From assembly GCA_009840545.1 (NCBI GenBank), contig VXNM01000010.1:186001-250000 (forward strand): a stretch of DNA of 64,000 bases, written 5' to 3'. The notes beneath the pieces were generated by a model. The model searched no databases. It saw nothing but the letters and a program-made list of their open reading frames with translations, and had not been told where the DNA came from. Every line of letters begins with the position of its first letter. The stretch's first letter is position 1. Position numbers and translations under genes: made by a program. Shown here piece after piece: positions 1 to 9,189 of this stretch. This DNA is from Gammaproteobacteria bacterium (GTDB taxonomy: Bacteria; Pseudomonadota; Gammaproteobacteria; Pseudomonadales; Azotimanducaceae).

Positions 1-335
1 TGTCTCGCCGTGATATCAATATTCGGCCACCTTCATTTCCTCATCCAAGCGTGTTTGATGTTGTTGCTCGTTCTTGACCTTTGTGGACAACATAGCAGTG
101 AAATTTGCCACAATTGAATTGCACTTGTAGCGCGATTGGAAATTGAGAGAGCGCAAGTCAAGACGCTCATTTACAACACTTTCTACAAACAGTTACTTGA
201 CAAGGGGAGTCTGTCCATGGAGAGAAGTTCGCGTGGACTCGCAACCATTAAAAAATGTGCCCCGTCTGGGGCACATTTCTGGGGGTACCATGCGGAGGAG
301 GCTCACTGACTCATCCGCATGTAGGGAGGAATTTA
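1..335. other. Non-coding left edge
   Basis: No convincing gene lies here. Both strands carry only short open frames with arginine- and serine-rich translations unlike any known family. The one clear element is the hairpin at 253-278, which serves the receptor gene entering from the right. A TGTGGACAA word at 82-90 is one mismatch from a DnaA box and is probably chance. Confidence 0.6.
247..278 (-). terminator. Rho-independent terminator of the TonB receptor gene
   Basis: A perfect 11-bp stem (253-263 with 268-278) closes a 4-base loop. On the minus strand it is followed by a run of six T. It sits about 60 bases beyond the stop codon of the receptor gene, the expected place for an intrinsic terminator. 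Confidence 0.88.
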
Positions 336-3300
336 CTACATCGTGTAGCGAAGTCCGAGCGACAGCACCTGTCCTCGCGCATTCCATCGCGATGCGTCGT
401 AGGGAATCCCATCACGAACCGTAAGCGGGGCGCCCCTGTTAAAGACGTTAAGAGCAGCGAACCGCAATTCAAGCCTTTTGTCGAATTGGTATGTCGCGGT
501 GGCGTCGACTATGGTAAGTGATGCCACAGGGATTTCCAGCCACGTATCTATGGTATTTCGCGGATCTAATTCACCGCATCGCCCAAGCTTGTTTGTTTTT
601 TCTCTAGACGTGCACCTGTGTGCTCTGTCGTTTAGATAGCGAGGCGTGTACCGCGCTATCAAACTCGCGCTCACTTTGTTGCGGTCCCAAAACAATTGCA
701 ATGTGGTCCTGTAGCGGTCGGGAGTTGTAATGGTTCCCACCTTGTCGTATACAAGACCTTCAAACGGCTCGTCGTAGTTTTCCAGGATGCGATTTTGATG
801 CAGCCTGGCTTCGATCCTTCCGATGAGCGGTGTGCTGAAGGCATATTTGATATGCGTGTCCAACGAGCTGTGCTTGCGAATTTTTGCGTTGAAGTGGTTG
901 TAGTTCAGCTCTATCAGGTCTCCGCGTTCGTCGCGTACACCTAATGGATAGTCGGGGTGAAGGGCTTGGGGCTCGGATAGAAAATCTCTCGTATTCAGAA
1001 TCCGACCTTCGAAGTTTGTAGCGAGCCATGCCACCTGAACCTCCAATCCGTCCAGGAACTTGGGTGTCCAATGGACCTTTGCGGAATAGTTTTCGGAAAC
1101 GGAAGAATTGAGATTTGGATTGGCACGGTTGAGGGTGTAAGGGATGCGGTCGTGGGTCGTCGGGCCGTCCGGGTCGTATATGTCATGTACGTTGTACGTA
1201 CGCCAACGAAACGGGACCCTTGAGTCATACAGTTCCGAAATCAAGGGCTGTTGAATGTTACGGGACAAGTTGATTGTTACCCGCACATCCTCCATCGGCG
1301 AGTAAACCACCCCAATGCTTGGCGCATTGTCGGCTTGTTTGTATTGAATGAGTTCAGCACCTTCAACGGGATCATACCCAAAATCAACACCCAACTCCAC
1401 GGTCCAGTCTAAGAGCCCGGGGCTCCACACTTCTTTTTCAACGTTATCGTAGAGAGAGGTGTAGGCACGACCTATCGAGCCCCACGTGGAGTCGATTGTT
1501 CGCATGTTCTTCACTGTGAGGTGAAGTGATCTGCCCCACCATCCCGCGTGCTCTTCGGGCATCAGCGGAATCCAAAGCTCCCAGAATACAGTCTCGTTGC
1601 GATACACCGGCTCTCTGGCACCGCTCCACACCAAGTTGTAGTCGAGCTCGTACTTCAACAGACCAAGATTTGCGAGGTAGCGACTCCGGTATTTACGTGC
1701 TGTACGTGAAGCTCCGGCCACGTAGCTGATTTCGCCACCCCGAAACTCCCACAAGAACCCTCTAGCTATCACCCGTCCAGTAGTGGTCTCGTTGAAACCG
1801 ACTCTTCGGGTAGTCTCACCGAGGAAGTGTTCGAAAGCTTCGCCTTGCACACTTCCATTTCCGAAGAAATTGAACGCTACTTCAGGATCGGAACTTGCCA
1901 ACCGTCTGTGGTATTCGTCCGTACCTGGCGCATTGCGCTCTCGTGCCCGTGGAACTCCGAAAGAAATGCTGTTTGTGCTCGAGCGGGACTCGGTTAGCTC
2001 GACTTCCAAAGTGTTTCTCTCTTTGAACGTCCATTCGGCACCGATGGTCGCCGAACTGTTCCTGTTAATGATCTCCCCGAACGGAACGGGAAGTAACCCG
2101 TTACTTTGTTCTAGTGTAGGCGCATAGCTAACATACATTGGTTCGCCGAAGGGGTTGTACGCGTTTGTGGCCGGTACTACGACAACTATAGACGGAATCC
2201 GCTGTTTCCGATAGGTATAACCCTCCGAGTGCAGGGCGTCTAAGAACAGATTGACACTTCCGAACAGCTCGTGCTGTAAGTTGAGGACCACTGACTCTCG
2301 TCCCGAATGCGCACCGTTTTCGTATGCAATTTCGTCATGAGGCTCAATGTGGTCGATTGAATAGCGGTCGCCCTTTCGAAAATCGTCTATTGTCGCGCCA
2401 ACCCCGCTATGATCGTCGGGCAATTGGTACGAATACAGCTTTTCGGGATCACTAGTCCATGTACCGTCGATGTAATAGTTGCTGGAGTAGGGCCCAGGAC
2501 GTGTTGAACTTCCGTTCCAATGAGCGACAATGCCCGGCTGGCCCACAGAGAAGTTGCGGTAGTCGAATTCGGGACCCATAAGGTCTCTGTAGTCTCGGCT
2601 TGTCCATCCTATCTTCGCGTTGATGACAGGTTCCTGCTCGGTCTTTGAAAGCGTCAAGGTTCCCGAGCCACTGCGCCAGTACATTCCGAATGTCATGCCG
2701 CCCGTCATGTGGTCGCTTCCTGTCGAGCTCATTTCCTGTCTCATGTTGATGCTTAATCCTCGGTAGTTCTTTTTCGTTACGAAATTCACTACACCCGCAA
2801 TTGCATCCGCTCCGTACACGGCGGACCCCCCATCGAGTTGGATCTCGACGCGTTCGATGGCTTGAATCGGAATGCCCAATATGTTGACAATGTCTCTCTC
2901 CGAACCTCCGTATCCAGCAACACGACGGCCGTTAAGCAACACCAACGTGTTGGAAGAGCCAAGTCCCTGTAGGTTGGCGGTGGCTAAATCAAAAGCATCC
3001 CAGATGTAGCCAGAGTCACCTCTGAGTTCATCGCCGGATTCGAGGATGGACGAGGTCTGAGGGTTTGTGGAGTTGAACTGCCAAGGAATCGTTCGGAAGA
3101 AGTCGTCCAGCGTGGACGCGCCCGTCAGAGCAATCTCCTCGGCCGTGTACGTGTGAACCAGCGCAGTAGGATCTCCCGAAGGAAGTCTGGTGCCCGTCGT
3201 GACAACCTCTTCCATCTCCTGGTCCAAACTGATTGTTCCCGTGAAGACTACTACATTTACCTGCTTTTGACGGGACGCTTCCTTTGATTCCTCGACGAGG

Positions 3301-3578
3301 TTTTCGTCGACCTTCCCGTCCTCTTTCTCCGACGTTTTAGCCTTCTCCTTCTTAGTCTCCTCGGGCTCCTTCTTCGACACCTCGAGCGCTTCCTTCTCTG
3401 TTGCTTCGGCCTCCTCCTTCTCAGAAGCTTTGTCTTGCTCGGTCGCCAGAATAACTGTAGCCGCAATCAGACCAAGCGCTACCAGTATCGATCGTATGGT
3501 CAATCTCAGAAACTGATGATGTCCCACGAAATTGTCAGATCTGTTCTGCACTGATGTGTTCCTCCTTACCGTGCTCAA
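336..3578 (-). CDS. TonB-dependent outer-membrane receptor with Lys/Glu-rich N-terminal stretch
   Basis: This is an outer-membrane ligand-gated porin that imports a substrate using TonB energy. A signal-like hydrophobic segment spans about residues 28-46. A strongly charged region of Glu, Lys and Ala covers about residues 47-107. A TonB-box-like segment with VVTTGTRLP follows near 125, and then the plug domain, containing LVLLNGRRVAGYG and ERVEIQLDGGSAVYGADAIAGV motifs. The rest is a 22-strand-type barrel ending in LSLGLRYTM. The length (1080 aa) is normal for the large TonB receptors of marine gammaproteobacteria. The charged stretch is unusual and may form a rigid helix across the periplasm; that is inference. 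The gene stands alone with its own terminator. The ligand cannot be told from the sequence, and no transporter or SusD-like partner is adjacent. Confidence 0.9.
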   Translation of the reverse strand: MSTVRRNTSVQNRSDNFVGHHQFLRLTIRSILVALGLIAATVILATEQDKASEKEEAEATEKEALEVSKKEPEETKKEKAKTSEKEDGKVDENLVEESKEASRQKQVNVVVFTGTISLDQEMEEVVTTGTRLPSGDPTALVHTYTAEEIALTGASTLDDFFRTIPWQFNSTNPQTSSILESGDELRGDSGYIWDAFDLATANLQGLGSSNTLVLLNGRRVAGYGGSERDIVNILGIPIQAIERVEIQLDGGSAVYGADAIAGVVNFVTKKNYRGLSINMRQEMSSTGSDHMTGGMTFGMYWRSGSGTLTLSKTEQEPVINAKIGWTSRDYRDLMGPEFDYRNFSVGQPGIVAHWNGSSTRPGPYSSNYYIDGTWTSDPEKLYSYQLPDDHSGVGATIDDFRKGDRYSIDHIEPHDEIAYENGAHSGRESVVLNLQHELFGSVNLFLDALHSEGYTYRKQRIPSIVVVVPATNAYNPFGEPMYVSYAPTLEQSNGLLPVPFGEIINRNSSATIGAEWTFKERNTLEVELTESRSSTNSISFGVPRARERNAPGTDEYHRRLASSDPEVAFNFFGNGSVQGEAFEHFLGETTRRVGFNETTTGRVIARGFLWEFRGGEISYVAGASRTARKYRSRYLANLGLLKYELDYNLVWSGAREPVYRNETVFWELWIPLMPEEHAGWWGRSLHLTVKNMRTIDSTWGSIGRAYTSLYDNVEKEVWSPGLLDWTVELGVDFGYDPVEGAELIQYKQADNAPSIGVVYSPMEDVRVTINLSRNIQQPLISELYDSRVPFRWRTYNVHDIYDPDGPTTHDRIPYTLNRANPNLNSSVSENYSAKVHWTPKFLDGLEVQVAWLATNFEGRILNTRDFLSEPQALHPDYPLGVRDERGDLIELNYNHFNAKIRKHSSLDTHIKYAFSTPLIGRIEARLHQNRILENYDEPFEGLVYDKVGTITTPDRYRTTLQLFWDRNKVSASLIARYTPRYLNDRAHRCTSREKTNKLGRCGELDPRNTIDTWLEIPVASLTIVDATATYQFDKRLELRFAALNVFNRGAPLTVRDGIPYDASRWNARGQVLSLGLRYTM

Positions 3579-4574
3579 TCAGTTGTCACACTTTGCTCAA
3601 TCGTCCAAAAGACTTCGTCCTAGCACAGCGTCTCAAAACTGATTAATTGAAAAGTTACATTGGATTATATACTCAGTATTCCAAATTGAGTAGTACATAT
3701 TCCTAAATCGCATACAGTCAATACCCGTAATCTCAATTTGGGCATTTATCGTTCCAAATAGCCCCGTTCAGAAACCGATTTCGTCATGGGTATCAATTGA
3801 TAGAATTTAAACATCCCTCGATGGTGTACAAGGGTTGGGGTCTTGTTGTCCAAAAAGACGTAATACCGCATAGCTACTATAGAAGGTCGCAAGAATCATG
3901 TGCGTGGGAAAATCGTTCTGACCGCGCCAATGACGCATAACGAGGAGGTCACACAGTACGAATGGAATGTCTCCCAGAGGATTCGAGGAATCTTTATCCA
4001 CTATTCACACAAGCTGTTGTGAATAATGAAAGTCCCCTTATCCCTAATCCAGCTTAAAGTTGTCCCACCTTAGACAGTTAGTCGGACTACACATGGAGAT
4101 TGACCAAGAGCACAGGAGAACTTGTAGCAAATTGCGATTTAGGCGTGTGTATGCTAGTTGCGAACGGGTGGCTTGTCGCACGGTACCGTACGTCTGTCGC
4201 GGTGCGCCATTGAGGGTCTACACACCAACGTTACATCCTTCAATGGCAACCTCAGAAGATTCCATTTCCTATCGAGAATTTGCGCATTCCAAGTCAACCA
4301 TTTCACGCGAAATATCTACTACACTTAAAGGTGGTAGTGGTTTATTCTGATTCCATTCTGAGTTACTTCAAAGACACTAGGCAATGACACATGACACATG
4401 GTTATCTTGTCCAACCCAACAGAGCATGGACATGTCAGCAATGCTGGGGTGAGCATGCTACAAACCGAGTGCGAGAGTCCTGAACAGTGACCCAAATCAC
4501 TCTACAAAATACTCTTGTCCACACCAAAGAGCATGTTGTATGCTAAATTTCGATAGTTGTGTACGGGATAAAGA
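3579..4574. other. Gene-poor kilobase with DnaA-box-like and repeated words
   Basis: No gene is supported here; the two open frames longer than 60 codons have no family-like features. Visible structure is as follows. A 10-base inverted pair CCAAATTGAG/CTCAATTTGG lies at 3681-3690 and 3732-3741, upstream of the receptor gene. Three 9-mers close to the DnaA box TTATNCACA lie at 3994-4002, 4001-4009 and 4018-4026 (reverse). An imperfect 22-23-base direct repeat beginning CTTGTCCA lies at 4406-4428 and 4514-4535. The stretch probably holds the promoters of the receptor (minus) and of the next gene (plus). Confidence 0.5.
4406..4535. repeat. Imperfect direct repeat upstream of the 4575 gene
   Basis: Two copies of a word beginning CTTGTCCA and ending GAGCATG (4406-4428 and 4514-4535) lie 108 bases apart, with one gap and a few mismatches between them. 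The second copy ends about 40 bases before the TTG start of the following gene, so they could be paired regulator sites. No known binding consensus was recognised. Confidence 0.35.
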
Positions 4575-5468
4575 TTGAACATCACTGATCTGGTCGCAAG
4601 AGGCTGGAGTTATCACGAAACTGAGAGCGAACGATTGGCTGAAGAGCTTGAGAGCTCGAACATTGCGGAAATGTCAGTCGCGGATGTTGCGCAGTGCCTG
4701 AAACTATCGAACCACACGATCGGTGAACATCTTGGAGACTGGTCACGAGCCAGAAAGTTCGTTCAATCAGTTCTAGCAGCGAATCCTTCGTCTTCTAAAC
4801 TTTCAAACATTGCTTGCTATCGATACGTCGCCGACTACATGGACAAGCACCACTACGCAGCGGTAAGAGCGGAATTGGATGCATTGAGCGTATCTGAACA
4901 TGTGCTCGGAACTTACGTAGTATTGAAGTCGATGCTCGCGGCCGCTTTGGTTGGAAGTGGACTGTGGGACAAGGGTTTTGAAATTCTCCACACCTTAAAT
5001 CAAATGGCATCGACTAGTGAGTTGCCCGAGTCGACAATTCGCTCACTTGCTATTACCAACAACAATGTCGCAAACGATTTATTGGCCGCTGATCCACAGA
5101 ATTCGACAGATCGAAAAGCATTGCTAGATTGCGCTAATGCAGCATTTCAATTCTGGAAGATGTGCGGAACTTGGGTAAATGAAGAGCGCGCACTCTATCT
5201 CTTGTCGTTGGCCTATGCATGCAGCGGGGACTTGGATAGGTCGTTGGCTCATGCCAAGGCTGCGTTAAGAGTGATTCAATCGAATGGCGAAGAGCTTATA
5301 GACGAAGCATTCATACGTCTCGCAGCAGCAAAGGCATATCACGGACTAGCTGACATTGAAAGTGCTCATCGCGAATTGGAGCAGTCGGACAAAATTTCAG
5401 AAGAGTGGTCCGACGACGCGCTAACCGAAGAGTATCAATCTGTAAGATCAAAGCTGGCTTTTATCTAG
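4575..5468 (+). CDS. Hypothetical cytoplasmic protein, probable TPR-like helical repeats
   Basis: No family was firmly recognised. The protein (297 aa) has no signal peptide or membrane segment and is almost wholly helical in character. Its second half reads like tetratricopeptide pairs, for example ALYLLSLAYACSGDLDRSLA and AKAYHGLADIESAHRELEQS, spaced about 40 residues apart. The first part (SVADVAQCLKLSNHTIGEHL) faintly resembles a helix-turn-helix, which I do not press. The start is TTG, with no earlier in-frame start. A protein-protein interaction role is the natural guess. Confidence 0.6.
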   Translation: MNITDLVARGWSYHETESERLAEELESSNIAEMSVADVAQCLKLSNHTIGEHLGDWSRARKFVQSVLAANPSSSKLSNIACYRYVADYMDKHHYAAVRAELDALSVSEHVLGTYVVLKSMLAAALVGSGLWDKGFEILHTLNQMASTSELPESTIRSLAITNNNVANDLLAADPQNSTDRKALLDCANAAFQFWKMCGTWVNEERALYLLSLAYACSGDLDRSLAHAKAALRVIQSNGEELIDEAFIRLAAAKAYHGLADIESAHRELEQSDKISEEWSDDALTEEYQSVRSKLAFI

Positions 5469-5613
5469 TCCATAGTGAAAGCCACTTCAGGTGCCGTTGA
5501 CTCTGCCGATAAAGCATTGCATTCCTGGCCGAGCTAGCATCACTTATCGAGTCTAGTTCGCTTGCGCTGCTAATATCGTCAAGACAAATTGGTTACCTAA
5601 TTCAACGCGCAGA

Positions 5614-6294
5614 GTGAATCGTCCTTTATCGTCCGCCCGAGCCAACGTGGAATACCTGGTTGAGCTGGCGAGAGGTGAATGCGCAAAACAAGGAATCGAC
5701 TTACTATCCGCCAAAGAAAAAGTGTCTCACATGTTTGGATTCGAAGATTGGGAGAATCTCAAGACCATTGCGCAAAGGTGTTGTGAAGTTCTAGACACAA
5801 ACACAATTCGATTTACTCGGTCACTCGAATCAAACATTAGTCATGCTTGGCGACTTATTACGGACCAAGAGCACCTTTCCACATGGATGTTCGAAACGAA
5901 ACTCGATCTAAAGGTCGGCGGCACATTCGAATTTCCGACATGGAAAGGAATCATAAGTCGATTGGAGCACTTAAGCTGCATTCGGTTCACCGCTGAAGCT
6001 GGTGGTTACTCACAGTTTGAAATATCTCAAGAAGACGACAGCAGGACAACCGCAAACATAACTGATTACCTTCCGGACGGAATGTTGGTGCCCGATCATC
6101 TAACTGAAGGAACAGAAGTCTTCGGAATGCAACAACACGGCGGTCCGGGAACGCATTGGGCTGGACTGCTTGCGGGATGGCATTCTGGTTCTGACAGTCT
6201 CGAAGCCTATGCATCCAATAGAGAAGCATCGGGCGACTACAGGTCCCTAGTGAGACTGTATGACGCACTGCTTATTGCTCGAAACCGAGACTGA
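5614..6294 (+). CDS. SRPBCC (AHSA1-like) domain protein with N-terminal GFxDWxxL module
   Basis: The N-terminal ~60 residues carry FGFEDWENL. This motif is seen in a small helical module that sits in front of several proteobacterial glyoxalase-like proteins. From about residue 66 a START/Bet v1-type fold follows, with the typical opening of AHSA1 proteins (RFTRSLESNISHAWRLITD, then WM, then a GGTFEF-like turn). Such domains bind hydrophobic ligands or act on client proteins. The C-terminal ~60 residues are unassigned. The start is GTG. The gene is transcribed in the same direction as its neighbours but is separated from the preceding one by 145 bases, so an operon is uncertain. The function is unknown. 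Confidence 0.65.
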   Translation: MNRPLSSARANVEYLVELARGECAKQGIDLLSAKEKVSHMFGFEDWENLKTIAQRCCEVLDTNTIRFTRSLESNISHAWRLITDQEHLSTWMFETKLDLKVGGTFEFPTWKGIISRLEHLSCIRFTAEAGGYSQFEISQEDDSRTTANITDYLPDGMLVPDHLTEGTEVFGMQQHGGPGTHWAGLLAGWHSGSDSLEAYASNREASGDYRSLVRLYDALLIARNRD

Positions 6295-6373
6295 TCTCTT
6301 CTTTTGAATTGTGATGATGACCAGAGTCAATCGTTAGAATCGGCTCTCAAGAAATAACCTTGGCAAGACAGTT

Positions 6374-7234
6374 CTGACTTCGGAACACGCGCCCGCAACA
6401 CATACTTATTTCTCGCAACGGCTTCGCCTGCAGTACTTAGACTGGGGAAACGATGCGGCTCCTCATATGTTGCTGATTCATGGAATTCGGGATCAAGCAC
6501 ATGCATGGGATCGTCTTGCTCAAGAATTCCAAAGCCACTTCCATGTTGTCGTGCCCGATCTCCGAGGTCACGGTGATTCGGAATGGTCCAAGGGAAGCAC
6601 ATATTCCTACCACGAATATATTTGCGACATCGAGCAGCTGGTCCGGCAGCGAGAACTGACCGATGTAACAATCATTTCACACTCTATGGGCGGAACCATT
6701 GCATCTCTTTTTGCAGGCATCTACCCCAGTCGTGTAAGACGACTGGCTATGATCGAACCAATAGGGCTCTATCCGCCATTTCTGGAAAACGATCCTCAAA
6801 CCCGTATGAGACATTGGATTGCTTCAAATCGTGATCTGGCCAGTCGAATTCCGAAACGCTATTCAAGTATTGAAGAAGCTTACAGTCGTATGCAAGAGGC
6901 AAATCCACATCTGCGACCTGAGTTGGCACGTTACCTGACTGTTCATGGGAGCCACCAAAACGAAGATGGAACCCATTCGTGGAAATTTGACAATCACACC
7001 CGAGCGAGCACACCGTACGATGTCCCTCACAATGATTTCATCACGTTGTGGAAAAAAGTGACGTGTCCCGTGCTCATTATTAACTCTCACGATGGCTACC
7101 CACATCGAATTGGCCAAGACGGCACATTACAGCACTTTCAAAACGCAAGTCTATTCTCGGTCGAGAATGCGGGGCACTGGACCCATCACGACCAGTTGGA
7201 TGAAGTCGTGAGTTTGCTCGAGGACTTTCTGTAA
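6374..7234 (+). CDS. Alpha/beta hydrolase, paralogue of the 20124-21005 hydrolase
   Basis: This is a cytoplasmic serine hydrolase of the alpha/beta fold. It has an oxyanion HG (LLIHGIRD), a strand-turn VVPDLRGHGDS, the nucleophile elbow SHSMGG and the catalytic His in AGHWTHHDQ. It closely matches the hydrolase at 20124-21005 over its whole length, including the shared HGSxQNEDGTxSWKFDN block. The first ATG (6467) would delete the first strand. Homology continues upstream in frame to 6374, where a CTG codon aligns with the start of the paralogue. No ATG, GTG or TTG lies between there and an in-frame stop at 6335. I therefore place the start at CTG 6374, with 6467 as the fallback. The first elbow residue is Ser rather than Gly. 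The substrate is unknown. Confidence 0.8.
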   Translation: MTSEHAPATHTYFSQRLRLQYLDWGNDAAPHMLLIHGIRDQAHAWDRLAQEFQSHFHVVVPDLRGHGDSEWSKGSTYSYHEYICDIEQLVRQRELTDVTIISHSMGGTIASLFAGIYPSRVRRLAMIEPIGLYPPFLENDPQTRMRHWIASNRDLASRIPKRYSSIEEAYSRMQEANPHLRPELARYLTVHGSHQNEDGTHSWKFDNHTRASTPYDVPHNDFITLWKKVTCPVLIINSHDGYPHRIGQDGTLQHFQNASLFSVENAGHWTHHDQLDEVVSLLEDFL

Positions 7235-7292
7235 CCAAAGCGTTAGGTAGACCGAAATCCTTGCACCACAACGCTAAATCAACACAAAGAAC

Positions 7293-8117
7293 ATGAGCGA
7301 CAAATCCGATGTGCTATACAAAGTGCACGACAACGTAGCAGAAATTACGATAAATCGACCACGATATCGAAATGCCCAGAGCAGAGTGTTATTGGAGCGA
7401 CTCGACAAATGCTTTCAGCGCGCATCAAAAGATCGGGACGTACGTGTAATTGCACTCTTCGGTGCAGGTGAGCATTTCTCGAGCGGACACGATCTGGGCA
7501 CTGCAGACGAAATTCGGGATCGGGAAAATCGTCCGCCACAAGAAGGTGTACGTGGCAGATTTGACCATTCCTACGACAACTACGTAGAAAAAACGTTGCG
7601 TTGGAGAAACCTTCCGAAACCGACAATTGTTGGAGTTCAAGGCTACTGCATTTTTGGCGGTTGGATCATCGCCAGCGCCATGGACATTATTTATGCTGGA
7701 GAGTCCGCGTTGTTCCTCGGCAGCAATTTCCAGTACTTCAGCATTCCCTGGGATGTGTCAGTCCGACGAGCGAAGGAGTTGCTGTTCGAAGGAAGGTTCA
7801 TAAATGCCGAAGAGGCATGTGAACTTGGATTAGTAAACAAAGTCCTACCCGACACAGACTTGCGGAAAGGTGTCTTAGATTACGCATCGAGAGTTGTTGA
7901 AAACGATCCGTTCCAATTGCGCATGACAAAAATGGCGGTAAATCACGTGCAGGATTCTCAAGGATTTCAAGCACATATAGAGGCCAGCCATGTTATGCAC
8001 ATTCTTTCTGCCACTGGAGAGCAGGATCCCGAATTCAGTCTTAAAACACCAGAGCGTAAGAGACGCCCCATGGTTGAACGAGCAATCGAAAACTCAAAGA
8101 AAGGTAAAAGCGAATAA
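7293..8117 (+). CDS. Crotonase-fold (enoyl-CoA hydratase/isomerase family) protein, atypical active site
   Basis: The fold is clear: ITINRPRYRNAQ at the start, an FGAGEHFSSGHDL oxyanion segment, VQGYCIFGGW, and the C-terminal helices around GLVNKVLP. The usual catalytic Glu of GGGxE is Ile here (GGWIIASAMD). The second Glu, normally in the FxxPE region, is replaced in GSNFQYFSIP. A simple syn-hydration is therefore unlikely; a dehalogenase-, lyase- or hydrolase-type reaction on a CoA thioester is more probable. It follows the alpha/beta hydrolase by 58 bases on the same strand, so the two may be co-transcribed. Confidence 0.85.
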   Translation: MSDKSDVLYKVHDNVAEITINRPRYRNAQSRVLLERLDKCFQRASKDRDVRVIALFGAGEHFSSGHDLGTADEIRDRENRPPQEGVRGRFDHSYDNYVEKTLRWRNLPKPTIVGVQGYCIFGGWIIASAMDIIYAGESALFLGSNFQYFSIPWDVSVRRAKELLFEGRFINAEEACELGLVNKVLPDTDLRKGVLDYASRVVENDPFQLRMTKMAVNHVQDSQGFQAHIEASHVMHILSATGEQDPEFSLKTPERKRRPMVERAIENSKKGKSE

Positions 8118-8130
8118 CGAGATTGTCACA

Positions 8131-9165
8131 CTAGTTGATACCAAACGACTCGTCAAGGAAGGAACATACCTCGTCGACCGTCCCTTCAAACTCGATCCTA
8201 TTCTGCTTTTTGCTTAACTGATAATCGTACATGGGATCGTAGTAGTAGCTCAACAGCATTTCAATCCAACGATAGTGATCTCTACGTCTATTGCTGCAAA
8301 ATGCCACATTCAGACTTTCAAGTACTTCCTCGAATCGAAGTCCTCCGAGTCGCTTCTTGATCCTGTTCAAGCTTGAGACTAGCGTCTCATGGGTATTTCC
8401 CACAACATAAGAGTCGTACGTGAGCTCAACTCGTCGCTTGAGTGGTACAGCGAGCACAACCAGCGGTGCATGTGACATTGCAACATACAAGGGATCAGGA
8501 ACTTTCAAAGAGCCAATCATCGTGCTTTCGTCCTCGACCAATACAACCTGATCTAAGGAGGTCTTCAACAGTTCTCGGGCAAGAGCAAATTCAAACCCAA
8601 CGGGTGTTGGCTGGGGACTTGACATCCTTCCAAATGCAGAACCACGGTGATTGGCTAGATCCTCGAGATCGATTGATGGAGCCAGATCGCGAATCATCTC
8701 GGTCTTACCGCTTCCCGTTCTTCCGGCCAAGATAACAAGATTTCGGCCCTTGGATCCTTCCAAGACCGACAAGCAATATTGTCGCAGAGCTTTAGACCCG
8801 CCTTTCACTCGAGGTAGTTCAATTTCCTCTCTTGCGAGCCACTCTTGGGCTAGCTGTGATCTCAGTCCGCCACGCCAGCAACATATAACGGCATTTGGAT
8901 GTCTTGATGCGAATCTCTTCCATGCATGGATCTTGTCAGATCTATTGGTCCCACTTACCAACTCCCAGCCCTTGGCTATGGCAGCACCCTGACCAGAGTT
9001 CTGATAGACAATTCCAACATCTCGACGTTCAGTATCGTCAAGAATTGGCAAATTCACTGCAGACGGAGGTGCCCCGCGATTAAATTCTTCAGGGGCTCTG
9101 ACATCGATAATGGGTATCTCGTCCGTAAGGAGAGAACCGTAGTCGTCGATTTCTGGAATAGACAA
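8131..9165 (-). CDS. mnmH: tRNA 2-selenouridine synthase
   Basis: It converts 2-thiouridine to 2-selenouridine at the wobble position of certain tRNAs, using selenophosphate. An N-terminal rhodanese domain starts with IPIIDVRAPEEFNRGAPP and contains the catalytic cysteine in CWRGG (about residue 94). A P-loop GRTGSGKT follows near 150. The 344-aa length is typical of SelU/MnmH. The start is TTG. It lies 24 bases downstream of the Sel1-repeat gene and probably shares its transcript. Presence of this gene implies a selenophosphate synthetase elsewhere in the genome; none is seen here. Confidence 0.92.
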   Translation of the reverse strand: MSIPEIDDYGSLLTDEIPIIDVRAPEEFNRGAPPSAVNLPILDDTERRDVGIVYQNSGQGAAIAKGWELVSGTNRSDKIHAWKRFASRHPNAVICCWRGGLRSQLAQEWLAREEIELPRVKGGSKALRQYCLSVLEGSKGRNLVILAGRTGSGKTEMIRDLAPSIDLEDLANHRGSAFGRMSSPQPTPVGFEFALARELLKTSLDQVVLVEDESTMIGSLKVPDPLYVAMSHAPLVVLAVPLKRRVELTYDSYVVGNTHETLVSSLNRIKKRLGGLRFEEVLESLNVAFCSNRRRDHYRWIEMLLSYYYDPMYDYQLSKKQNRIEFEGTVDEVCSFLDESFGIN

Positions 9166-9189
9166 GGCTGTGTTGATGGGAGCTTAGAG

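Noticed and set aside
143-424. Open frame on the plus strand of about 93 codons
   Set aside because: The translation has no family-like features, and the frame overlaps both the terminator and the 3' end of the receptor gene.
3807-4001. Short minus-strand open frame
   Set aside because: Low coding character; it overlaps DnaA-like words and shows no domain.
4060-4350. Open frame of 96 codons in the gene-poor kilobase
   Set aside because: Arg/Ser/Cys-rich composition without hydrophobic or helical pattern, no ribosome site, and no recognisable motif.
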